A stretch of 64,000 nucleotides of DNA, taken from Acidobacteriota bacterium (GTDB taxonomy: Bacteria; Acidobacteriota; Vicinamibacteria; Vicinamibacterales; UBA2999). The notes beneath the pieces are model-generated. The model saw only the letters and a list, made by a program, of their open reading frames with translations. It was not told the DNA's origin and did no database searches. This document shows, piece after piece, positions 1 through 6,476 of the stretch (position 1 is its first letter; every line of letters begins with the position of its first letter). The stretch covers positions 1-64,000 of the forward strand of contig JAGNJW010000007.1 of the NCBI GenBank assembly GCA_018000455.1. Reading direction: 5' to 3'. The position numbers and the translations under genes are program-made.

Positions 1-92
1 TCGTACGCGCCTTCGCCCGCCTCGTACGCGTGCACCGCGCGTCGGCGGAGGGTGTCATCCCACGGGTTCGGCATCTCGAGAGTAAAGTACAT
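1..92 (-). CDS. IS630-like transposase, N-terminal fragment (runs off left edge)
   Basis: The minus strand reads from an ATG at 92 (or the in-frame ATG at 74) to the window edge without a stop. From 74 it begins MPNPWDDTLRRRAVHAYEAG, which resembles the first helix of the helix-turn-helix domain of IS630/Tc1-type transposases (pattern D-LR-RAV-AYE-GEG). Only about 30 codons are visible, so the catalytic DDE domain cannot be checked. The fragment lies beside damaged genes and dispersed repeats, which fits an accessory, mobile-element-affected strip. It could also be another helix-turn-helix protein; the family call rests on this short match. Confidence 0.5.
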   Translation of the reverse strand, partial: MYFTLEMPNPWDDTLRRRAVHAYEAGEGAY

Positions 93-147
93 CTCGGCCG
101 CTGACTCAAGTGCTAACTGGGGTTAGTTCGACGCGCCGAGTACGCGC

Positions 148-175
148 GGCTCGCGGCTGAACCCCGATTCGTCAG
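148..175. repeat. 28-bp dispersed repeat, copy 1
   Basis: Matches 1560-1587 at 26 of 28 positions in the same orientation; the shared core is GGCTCGCGGCTGAACCCCG. This copy lies just downstream of the broken parE reading frame. Confidence 0.6.
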
Positions 176-185
176 CCGGAGTCGG

Positions 186-331
186 CTACCGTCGTTGCTT
201 CCAGTAGCCTGGGCGTCTGCTGGCGTGCGTGATCGCGACGATGTAGAGGTCGGCTCGCGCTTGCCCTCGTACCATCGGACCGCCTCGGTGAATTCTTCCG
301 AGGCCGGTGGCGCAATGCGAACCGGCTTCAC
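186..331 (-). pseudogene. ParE/RelE-type toxin remnant with internal deletion
   Basis: A GTG at 331 overlaps the antitoxin stop by 4 nt (GTGA), the usual layout of an addiction module. The first 25 codons give a typical ParE N-terminus (VKPVRIAPPASEEFTEAVRW then YEGKR). In another frame the last codons before the TAG at 186-188 give a typical ParE C-terminus (DLYIVAITHASRRPGYWKQ then RR). The two pieces abut directly, so roughly 45 middle codons are missing and the frame changes at the junction. An intact protein of this family is near 95-100 residues; here only about 48 codons remain. The toxin should be inactive while the antitoxin stays open. Confidence 0.75.
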
Positions 332-564
332 CGCCCGAGGACATCCTTGGCGATTCGCTGCTTCACGTCGTCCCACGACTCGAGAGGCATGGCACCCGAC
401 TCGATCGCGGCGATGCGTCGACCGATCTCTGCGTGCCACGCCGACTGGGCATCGGGATCGGCAGGGCCGTCCAGGCTGGCCAAGAGCTGCGCCGCCAGTT
501 CGGCCCGGGCGGACTCGTCGAGGCGCAAGGCGTCGGCCAGCAGGGCGGCAGCGGCTTTCGTCAT
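328..564 (-). CDS. addiction-module antitoxin component
   Basis: A 78-residue acidic, alanine-rich helical protein. It has the pattern of the putative addiction module component family (TIGR02574-like): an LRLDESARAELAAQLLASL helix, then a region ending in ESWDDVKQRI. Such proteins pair with ParE/RelE toxins, bind them and usually autorepress the operon. Its stop overlaps the GTG of the downstream toxin by 4 nt, so it would be translated first and coupled. Because the toxin is deleted internally, this is an orphan antitoxin. It might still protect against a related toxin elsewhere, which cannot be judged here. Confidence 0.75.
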   Translation of the reverse strand: MTKAAAALLADALRLDESARAELAAQLLASLDGPADPDAQSAWHAEIGRRIAAIESGAMPLESWDDVKQRIAKDVLGR

Positions 565-1031
565 GTCTGAATCCTACGCCTCGGTTCCGCGGCTCACAAG
601 CGGGCGAACCGGGGTCGTCGCGCGCATCTACGTGGCCGTCGTGACAGGCGACCTCGCACACCGGACACCAACGGGCGCCGGGGGGCGGGCGGCGGGGGCG
701 GGGACGTCCGGAACAGGCCGCGCAGGCGTGAGTCGTCAAACGACGAGGCGGCGCCGAAGTCCGCGTGGGGTGTTCGATGGCAGCGTCGGGCCAGCCTCGG
801 CCCGCGCCCGGGGCCCCGCGCTTCTGCCGACACTCGCCCCCGCTGTCGTTTGACGGCCTGTGGAGGGCCGGCCCCGCCACCGGCGTCCGCCCTCCGCCGC
901 TCCTCATCGACGGACGGAGGGTGACGTGCTCTGCCGCCGCAGCGGCTGACGCCTGGGCGTTGGTGCACGCGCCGACGAAACTCGGACTTGTCGCGAGGCG
1001 CACACGATGGGCGGTGCGCTATGCTGGTTTG
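565..1031. other. intergenic region, mostly dispersed repeat
   Basis: About 470 bp between the antitoxin (minus) and the DUF4160 gene (plus). No reading frame here resembles a protein family. Positions 631-756 hold the first copy of a 125-bp dispersed repeat. The rest is GC-rich with short hairpins and no clear promoter. Confidence 0.6.
631..756. repeat. 125-bp imperfect dispersed repeat, copy A
   Basis: Aligns along its length with 2398-2521 in the same orientation. Both copies start CGTGGCCGTCG, pass through a GACCTC-CACAC block and a G-rich centre, and share CCGTCCGGAACAGGCC or a one-base variant. Both end in a small hairpin (TCGTC, 4-nt loop, GACGA) followed by GGCGG. The loop differs (AAAC or GAAT) while the stem is kept, which suggests a structured element. 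Confidence 0.7.
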
Positions 1032-1271
1032 GTGAGTCCGACCGTGCTCCGGATCCGCGGCTATCGCTTCTACTTCTTCTCGCGCGAAGAGCCGCGTCCG
1101 CACGTCCATGTCCAGCACGCGGAAGGCGAGGCCAAGTTTTGGCTCGAGCCGAATATCGAGGTCGAGGGAAACTACGGACTCAAGCCGCGGCGCCTGGCCG
1201 AGGCGCTGAAGCTGGTCGAGGAGCACGCCAATGAATTCCGCCGCGCTTGGTCGAGGCACTTCCCCGGTTGA
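1032..1271 (+). CDS. DUF4160 family protein
   Basis: A 79-residue protein starting at a GTG (1032), chosen because family members start at the matching SPTVLRIRGYRF segment. It carries the family hallmark FYFFSREEPRPHVHVQHAEG, then KFWLEP and a C-terminal helix ending EFRRAWSRHF. DUF4160 proteins are small, of unknown biochemical role, and are often encoded directly before a DUF2442 gene, as here; the pair is regarded as toxin-antitoxin-like. The next gene starts inside this one (40-nt overlap), indicating one transcript. Upstream open codons do not resemble the family and are not included. Confidence 0.8.
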   Translation: MSPTVLRIRGYRFYFFSREEPRPHVHVQHAEGEAKFWLEPNIEVEGNYGLKPRRLAEALKLVEEHANEFRRAWSRHFPG

Positions 1272-1572
1272 GGTGACGAACGTCTCGGCTCACGGGTTCT
1301 GGATCTTCGTGGGAGAGCGAGAGCACTTTGTTGCGTTTGCCGAGTTCCCTTGGTTTCGCGACGCCGCGATTGGGGCCATCACCAACGTCCAGTTGCCGAG
1401 CCCTCGCCACCTCTACTGGCCCGACCTCGACATCGACCTGGCCGTCGAGTCCCTCGAACACCCAGAGAAGTACCCGCTGGTGAGCAAGGCACAGCCTGGC
1501 AAGGCGTTGCAGGCGACGAGCCGCGCGAAGGGTGCCAAATCGACAAGTCGGGCGCGCTCGGCTCGCGGCTGA
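1231..1572 (+). CDS. DUF2442 family protein
   Basis: A 113-residue protein. The core contains VTNVSAHGFWIFVGEREHFV, AFAEFPWFRDAAI and HLYWPDLDIDLAVESLEHPE, which is the DUF2442 pattern. The basic tail after about residue 90 is longer than usual. Its stop codon lies inside the second copy of the 28-bp repeat (1560-1587), so the tail may have been extended by that repeat. It overlaps the DUF4160 gene and is probably its partner. Molecular function is unknown; a role in a toxin-antitoxin-like pair is an inference from gene context. Confidence 0.8.
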   Translation: MNSAALGRGTSPVEVTNVSAHGFWIFVGEREHFVAFAEFPWFRDAAIGAITNVQLPSPRHLYWPDLDIDLAVESLEHPEKYPLVSKAQPGKALQATSRAKGAKSTSRARSARG

Positions 1573-1587
1573 ACCCCGGTCCGTCAG
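1560..1587. repeat. 28-bp dispersed repeat, copy 2
   Basis: Second copy of the repeat at 148-175 (26/28 identical). It supplies the TGA stop (1570-1572) of the DUF2442 gene. Confidence 0.6.
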
Positions 1588-1620
1588 GAACACGCAGGCG
1601 AATCGCGTCCCGAGGACTGC

Positions 1621-1941
1621 ATGGCGTCTGAACCCGTTGTCGTCGTCATCACCTACCGCGCGCAGCCCGGACACGGTCCGCGGGCGCTCAGCGAATTGCA
1701 GGCCCTGGTGCGCGAGGTGGTCGCGCGCGAGCCCGACTGCGGCGGCATCCGCATCCATCGCGACCCCGACGACGATACTCGGGTGTTGCTGTACGAGGAG
1801 TGGTCGTCGCGCGAGGCCTACCAGGGACCGCACATGCAGACCGCGCATCTCGGTGTCTTCATGACAAGCGCCCGTGAGTTCCTCGCCGGTCCGCCGACCA
1901 TCGAGTTGTGGCAACTCGAAGGAGATCACACCCGGAGCTAG
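1621..1941 (+). CDS. antibiotic biosynthesis monooxygenase (ABM) domain protein
   Basis: A 106-residue single-domain protein with the ferredoxin-like ABM fold pattern: an N-terminal strand (VVVVITYRAQPGH), a helix (ALSELQALVREVVAREPDCG), then RVLLYEEWSSREAYQGPHMQ and a helix carrying the HMQTAHLGVF segment. The Y-EEW--REAY---H--T-H pattern is typical of YgiN-like quinol monooxygenases and their relatives. Such proteins act as cofactor-independent oxygenases on small aromatic or quinone substrates; the substrate here is unknown. It stands alone, 48 bp after DUF2442 and 45 bp before the DinB pseudogene. Confidence 0.8.
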   Translation: MASEPVVVVITYRAQPGHGPRALSELQALVREVVAREPDCGGIRIHRDPDDDTRVLLYEEWSSREAYQGPHMQTAHLGVFMTSAREFLAGPPTIELWQLEGDHTRS

Positions 1942-1986
1942 TTGGCCCGGCACACGAGATCGATCAGATCAGACAGGAGCACTGCC

Positions 1987-2379
1987 ATGGCGAACGAACC
2001 GTTGATCGCTGAACTTGAGCAGTAAGCTGCCACGACGCGGCGTCTACTCGAGCGGGTGCCGGTGGCTGGGCTGGCGACCCCATCCCAAGTCGATGTCTCG
2101 CTGGGTCAGCTGGCCCTGCATGTCGCCGCGATTCCCGGCGATCTGAGCCGTCTCGCAGAGATGGACGGTCTCGACACGGCGACAGTGAACTTCGAGCCGC
2201 CCACGGCGCAGGACGCCGACGAGCTGCTGTCGAGTCTGGACCGAAGCGTGAGCGCGTCCAAGGAGTTCCTCGGACACCTCACGCCGTCACAAGCTGAAGC
2301 GCCCTGGCGCCTGACGATGCGCGGACAGGATGTCTGCACCGTGTACGGGCGGAGTGCCGACGACGACCCATTCGTGTAG
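1987..2379 (+). pseudogene. DinB-family protein, broken (in-frame stop plus internal deletion)
   Basis: From the ATG at 1987 the frame reads MANEPLIAELEQ and then a TAA (2023-2025). Past the stop the same frame continues as a recognisable DinB-type protein: AATTRRLLERVP, SLGQLALHVAAIPG, LSRLAEMDGLDT, NFEPPTA and a helix ending SKEFLGHL. Near the end the sequence jumps from APWRLTMRGQDVCTV straight to YGRSADDDPFV. The roughly 40 residues normally between them, including the metal-binding H-x-x-HH region, are missing. So there are two independent lesions: a nonsense codon and an in-frame internal deletion. Intact members are near 165-170 residues. DinB-fold proteins are often thiol-dependent transferases; this copy should be inactive. 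Confidence 0.75.
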
Positions 2380-2397
2380 CGGGGCGCCCTGTGCCTC

Positions 2398-2521
2398 GTG
2401 GCCGTCGCGAGAGACGACCTCACACACTGGACGACAGCGAAGCCTCCAGGCGGCGGGGGGCGGGGCCGTCCGGAACAGGCCACGCGGGGTTGAGTCGTCG
2501 AATGACGAGGCGGCCCGTCGG
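2398..2521. repeat. 125-bp imperfect dispersed repeat, copy B
   Basis: Second copy of the repeat at 631-756, in the same orientation. It begins 19 bp after the stop of the DinB pseudogene. Confidence 0.7.
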
Positions 2522-2660
2522 GCGCCGCGGGTTGGGAGCCGTCCGTTAACGAGGCCAGACACGAACACGTTCCAAGGGGACACGGCGCCGCCGTAGCGCG
2601 CGCCGTCTTTCACGAGTCGATCGCAGCCGTGGGCCGGTCCTCACCAAGGAGCCATGAATC

Positions 2661-3491
2661 GTGAAGCCGGGGCGCATGAGCCAGACCGCACTCGAGGTGG
2701 GAGCGTCGCTGGTCGCCTTGAGCGCGAAAGATGACTGGGCGCAACGACTGCCTCCTGGCCTGGTGGCCGCCACCGAGCGCCTTCTGCTGGCCTCGGGAGC
2801 GCCCGGTTATGGCCCTCGTCTGATTCGTCTATCCAAACGGCCGTGGATGATCCGCGTCTACGAATTGCAGGACCTCATGATGCCAGGGCAGTTCGAGGCT
2901 CTTGGCCACCGCAAGATCTTCGTGCAGCAGAAGGTCGAGGCGGCACTCGCGCACAGCGCGGGGCAAGTGCTAGTGATCGGGGCTGGCTTCGACACCCTCT
3001 GCCTGCGACTCGCGCCGCAATACAGCGCCGTGCAGTCCTTCGAGGTCGACCATCCCGCGACGTCCGCTGCCAAGGCGCGAGGCATCGCCCTCGAGGATGC
3101 ACCGGCGAACCTGATCCAGATCGCGGCGGATCTGGGAGAGCGACCGCTCTCGATGGTATTGTCCGAGGACGGCCGCTGGCAGACCTCGCTGCCCTCGGTG
3201 CTCGTCGCCGAGGGCCTCTTCCAATACCTGTCGGATGAGCAGGTGCGAGGGCTGTTCCGCGAGACCGCTAGATGCACACCACCTGGAAGCCAGTTTGTGT
3301 TCACACATGCGATTCCTGGGACTGGACGGATCCTGTCGATCCTGACGCGCCTCATCGCCGAGCCGTGGAAATCAGCCGTTCGCAGTGAGGACCTGCCGGA
3401 ATACGTCACAGGGACCGGCTGGGCGATCACTTCAGACGTCGACACCGACAGCGCCCACGGGGTCGAACGCTATGCGGTAGCTCGTCGGTGA
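2661..3491 (+). CDS. class I SAM-dependent methyltransferase (leucine carboxyl methyltransferase-like family)
   Basis: A 276-residue methyltransferase of the PPM1/LCMT-like family (TIGR00027-type). The GTG start is preferred over the ATG at 2676 because family members begin with a K-G-P/M-S-TA motif, seen here as MKPGRMSQTAL. The SAM-binding motif I is QVLVIGAGFDTLCLRL (about residues 99-114), followed by the acidic motif II region SFEVDHPATSAAK. Later come VLVAEGLFQYLSDEQVRGLF and FVFTHAIPG. These enzymes methylate carboxyl or hydroxyl groups on proteins or small molecules; the substrate cannot be read from the sequence. No operon partner is visible. Confidence 0.8.
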   Translation: MKPGRMSQTALEVGASLVALSAKDDWAQRLPPGLVAATERLLLASGAPGYGPRLIRLSKRPWMIRVYELQDLMMPGQFEALGHRKIFVQQKVEAALAHSAGQVLVIGAGFDTLCLRLAPQYSAVQSFEVDHPATSAAKARGIALEDAPANLIQIAADLGERPLSMVLSEDGRWQTSLPSVLVAEGLFQYLSDEQVRGLFRETARCTPPGSQFVFTHAIPGTGRILSILTRLIAEPWKSAVRSEDLPEYVTGTGWAITSDVDTDSAHGVERYAVARR

Positions 3492-3516
3492 TGCGGAATA
3501 TCAGCCGCTCAGCGCG

Positions 3517-5619
3517 TCAGCAGATCAGCTGATCGACTGGCACCGGACGGCCGAACAGGTAGCCCTGCATCACCGGGCAGCCGAGCTCGAGCAGCTTGTC
3601 CTTCTGCGCCGTGCGCTCGACGCCTTCGGCTACGACGTCCATCGAGAGGCTGCGTGCCACGCCGATGATCGCGGTGACGATGGCAGCATCGCGCGGGTCG
3701 GTCGTGATGTTCCTGATGAACGAGCGGTCGATCTTGAGCGCGTCGAGCGGCAGCGCCTTGAGATACGTCAGCGACGAGTAGCCGGTGCCGAAGTCGTCGA
3801 GGATGAGCGAGAAGCCGGCCTCCTTGAGCGCGCGCAGCGTCGGCACCGAGCGAGCGTGGTCGGCCAGCACGCTCTCGGTGATCTCGAGTGACACCGCGCT
3901 CGGGCTGAGGCGAGAGGCGGTCACGGCTTCGAGCAAGGTGTCGACGACGTCTGGCCGCTTGAACTGCTGGGCCGAGATGTTGACGGCCACGTTGACGCCG
4001 CGCGCATGCCAGCCGCGGGCCATCGATTCGCTGCTCGACTTGTGCAGGATCCAGCGGCCCAGTTCGTGGATCGAGCCGCTCTCTTCGGCCACGTGGATGA
4101 ACTGCGCCGGCGCGATGAGCCCCGCCTCGGGACGGTTCCACCGCATCAGCGCCTCGACCGCCACCACGCGGTTGGTGCGGCCGTCGACCTGCGGCTGGAA
4201 GTAGGCCACGAGCTCGTCGTTCTGCACGGCCCGCCGCAGATGCCCCTCGAGCAGCAGCCGCTGCAGCGCCGCATCGTTCAGCGCGCTGCTGAAGAACTGA
4301 AAGCAATCGCGGCCCGAGTCCTTGGCGTGATAGAGCGCCGCATCGGCCGTCTTGAACAGCTCCTCGACACTCTGGCCGTCCTGCGGGAAGACGCTGATGC
4401 CCATGCTGGTCGTGACGAACACTTCACCGTAGGGCGCCAGCGTGATGGGCTGCTTCAGCGCATTCTGCAGACGCCGCGCAATGCGCGGCACGTCCTCCAC
4501 TCGCTCCAGGTCGCCGATGGCGAGGATGAATTCGTCGCCGCCGAGTCTGGCGACGGTGTGGGTCTCGCCGTCGCCGTGACGATCGCGTGTGAAGAGATCG
4601 CTGTCGCGCGTCGTGTCGCGGAAGCGATCGGCCACCACCTTGAGCAGCTCATCGCCGGCCGTATGGCCCATCGTGTCGTTGACGCTCTTGAAGTTGTCGA
4701 GATCCACGAATACGGTGGCTACGAGCTGGCCGCGCCGCCGTGCCGTAGCGATCATGCCGCGCAGGCGTTCGGTGAAGAGCACGCGGTTGGGCAGGTGGGT
4801 CAGGCTGTCGTAGTAGGCCAGGAACTTGATGCGCTTCTCGGCCGCCGTGCGCTCGGTGATGTCTTGCAGCGTGCCCATCACGCGGGTGGCCCGCCCGTGC
4901 TCGTCGTGGACCGCCTCGCCCTGGGCGTGGAGCACGCGTGTCTGGCCGCCCTTCTGCACGAACTGAAGATCGATGGCGAAGGCTGGCAAGCCGCCCAGCA
5001 CCTGGTCGAGCGCCACCCGCACGGCCGCCTGATCAACCGTGTGCACACGATCGAGGAACCGCGCCATCGGCGCCGTGCGGATGGAATCGGGAACACCGAG
5101 CAGGCGATGGACCTCGGCCGACCACACGACGCGGTCTTCCTGCGGATCCCAGATCCAGTTGCCGAGCCGGGCGATGCGCTGGGCCTGCGCCAGGCTCGAC
5201 TCGCTGTTGCGCAGGTCGTGCAGCGTCCGCGTCACGCGCAGCATCTGCTGCACCCGGTGGCACAGGAGCGGCGTTGGCGCCGACCTGGTCGCGAAGTCGG
5301 ACGCCCCTGCTTCCTGCCCCTGGTGCACGGCGGCCGCGTCGTGCTCGGGAATCAGCAGCAGCACCGGCACATCGGCCATCCACGGCTGCGCGCGCAGCTC
5401 GAGAATCGCCTGCAGCGCCGAGCGGTCGCCGTCGAGCTCGGGGTCGAGCACGACCACGTGGGGCGCCGGGTCGGAGCACGCCGCGCACACGTCGGCGCAG
5501 GTGGTGGTCGTGGTCACCGTGAAGCCTGCGGACGAGAACGCGTCGGCCAGATGGGTACGGAGGTCCGGGGCCGCGGCCAGCAACAGGTGCGGCGGCGACT
5601 CCGTGCGCGGATCGGTCAC
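3517..5619 (-). CDS. REC-PAS-GGDEF-EAL bifunctional cyclic di-GMP protein
   Basis: A 700-residue cytoplasmic signalling protein starting at a GTG. Domains in order: receiver-like (about 10-130), PAS (about 145-260), GGDEF (about 265-435), EAL (about 445-695). The receiver keeps a candidate phosphoacceptor Asp59. However, the N-terminal acidic pair is replaced (LLLAAAPDL) and the conserved Lys-Pro is replaced by TRSAP, so phosphorylation may not work normally. The cyclase motif GGDEF is intact (360-364). A possible RxxD product-inhibition site (347-350) is displaced by a short insert. The phosphodiesterase keeps E489-A-L, N547, E579, DDFGTGYSSL (608-617), K629 and the E665 loop, so it should be active. 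It could make or degrade c-di-GMP depending on the PAS signal. No transmembrane segment is seen. Confidence 0.9.
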   Translation of the reverse strand: MTDPRTESPPHLLLAAAPDLRTHLADAFSSAGFTVTTTTTCADVCAACSDPAPHVVVLDPELDGDRSALQAILELRAQPWMADVPVLLLIPEHDAAAVHQGQEAGASDFATRSAPTPLLCHRVQQMLRVTRTLHDLRNSESSLAQAQRIARLGNWIWDPQEDRVVWSAEVHRLLGVPDSIRTAPMARFLDRVHTVDQAAVRVALDQVLGGLPAFAIDLQFVQKGGQTRVLHAQGEAVHDEHGRATRVMGTLQDITERTAAEKRIKFLAYYDSLTHLPNRVLFTERLRGMIATARRRGQLVATVFVDLDNFKSVNDTMGHTAGDELLKVVADRFRDTTRDSDLFTRDRHGDGETHTVARLGGDEFILAIGDLERVEDVPRIARRLQNALKQPITLAPYGEVFVTTSMGISVFPQDGQSVEELFKTADAALYHAKDSGRDCFQFFSSALNDAALQRLLLEGHLRRAVQNDELVAYFQPQVDGRTNRVVAVEALMRWNRPEAGLIAPAQFIHVAEESGSIHELGRWILHKSSSESMARGWHARGVNVAVNISAQQFKRPDVVDTLLEAVTASRLSPSAVSLEITESVLADHARSVPTLRALKEAGFSLILDDFGTGYSSLTYLKALPLDALKIDRSFIRNITTDPRDAAIVTAIIGVARSLSMDVVAEGVERTAQKDKLLELGCPVMQGYLFGRPVPVDQLIC

Positions 5620-5743
5620 TGGTTGTAACTATCGGTGCAAAGCAGCCCGGCAATTAGGCTGGAACGCGCCGGTATGTGCGAAATCAGGCCGGGAACGGCA
5701 CCTGCGGCCCCCGGGCGCTTAGTGCATGCGCGGGCAGACCCGA

Positions 5744-6388
5744 TCAGCGCGACACGACGGCGTCCGCTGCATCGAGCACGGCCAGGAACTCGGCCAGCAC
5801 CATCGCCGTGGCGCCCCAGACCCTGGCGCCCTCCACGTCGAAGTACGGCACGTCCATCAACTCCGACGGCCCACGCTCGCGCATTCGCTGCTCCCAGCGC
5901 ACGGCCTCCGGCGCCCGCAGATGCGACAGTGGCACCTCAATCAGGCGCTCCACTTCGGCCTCCGCGATAACGAACATGGGCCGCTCGGTGGCGATGCCAA
6001 CCACCGGATGCAGCAGGTGGTTGCTCACCGGGATGTGGAGCGGCGACAGCCGCCCGAGGATCTCGACCGCGCCGGGCGCAAGACCGATTTCCTCGAAGGC
6101 CTCGCGCAAGGCCGCCTGCTCGAACGATTCGCCGGCATCCACGCGCCCGCCAGGCAACGAGACCTGCCCGGTGTGATGGCGCAGCGCCGAGGCCCTGAGC
6201 GTGAGCGGCACCTGCCACACGCCGGCATGGGGATACACGAGCAGAAGGCCGGCGGCAAGCCGCAAGCCCGGCGGCACCGCGGGCGGGTCCCAGCCCGGCC
6301 GCGGCTGGGGCGCCATCGTCAGTTGCGCCTCGAGCCCGGGCAGAGTCGACGCGAGCCGCGTGCGCAGCGCCGTGGCGAAGGAACGCAT
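5744..6388 (-). CDS. Nudix hydrolase, CoA-pyrophosphatase-like
   Basis: A 214-residue protein with a full Nudix box from G81 to L103 (GRVDAGESF, then REAFEEIGL), preceded by GQVSLPGG. That HTGQVSLPGGR context and the C-terminal PYFDVEGARVWGATAMVLAEFL segment are typical of NudL/YeaB-type CoA diphosphohydrolases, which cleave CoA or acyl-CoA to phosphopantetheine and 3',5'-ADP. The start MRSFATAL is chosen because it leaves an 88-bp divergent gap to the amidohydrolase gene; longer N-terminal codons do not look like the family. The exact substrate is inferred from family features, not proven. Confidence 0.85.
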   Translation of the reverse strand: MRSFATALRTRLASTLPGLEAQLTMAPQPRPGWDPPAVPPGLRLAAGLLLVYPHAGVWQVPLTLRASALRHHTGQVSLPGGRVDAGESFEQAALREAFEEIGLAPGAVEILGRLSPLHIPVSNHLLHPVVGIATERPMFVIAEAEVERLIEVPLSHLRAPEAVRWEQRMRERGPSELMDVPYFDVEGARVWGATAMVLAEFLAVLDAADAVVSR

Positions 6389-6476
6389 CCTCGCGATCGT
6401 AGTGGGTTGACAGGCGACGCGGCAACCGGCGAGAGTTCGGTAGCGTCGTCGGGCCGCCGGCCCCGCGACCGGGAGG

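Noticed and set aside
1-3500. Chromosomal integron cassette array
   Set aside because: Small accessory genes and repeats fit, but no pair of RYYYAAC/GTTRRRY core sites with attC spacing was found, gene orientation is mixed and no integrase is visible.
5620-5743. Possible c-di-GMP (GEMM-type) riboswitch next to the GGDEF/EAL gene
   Set aside because: A GCAAAGC stretch and a GC-rich hairpin occur, but they read on the plus strand, away from any plus-strand gene, and the tetraloop-receptor pattern is missing.
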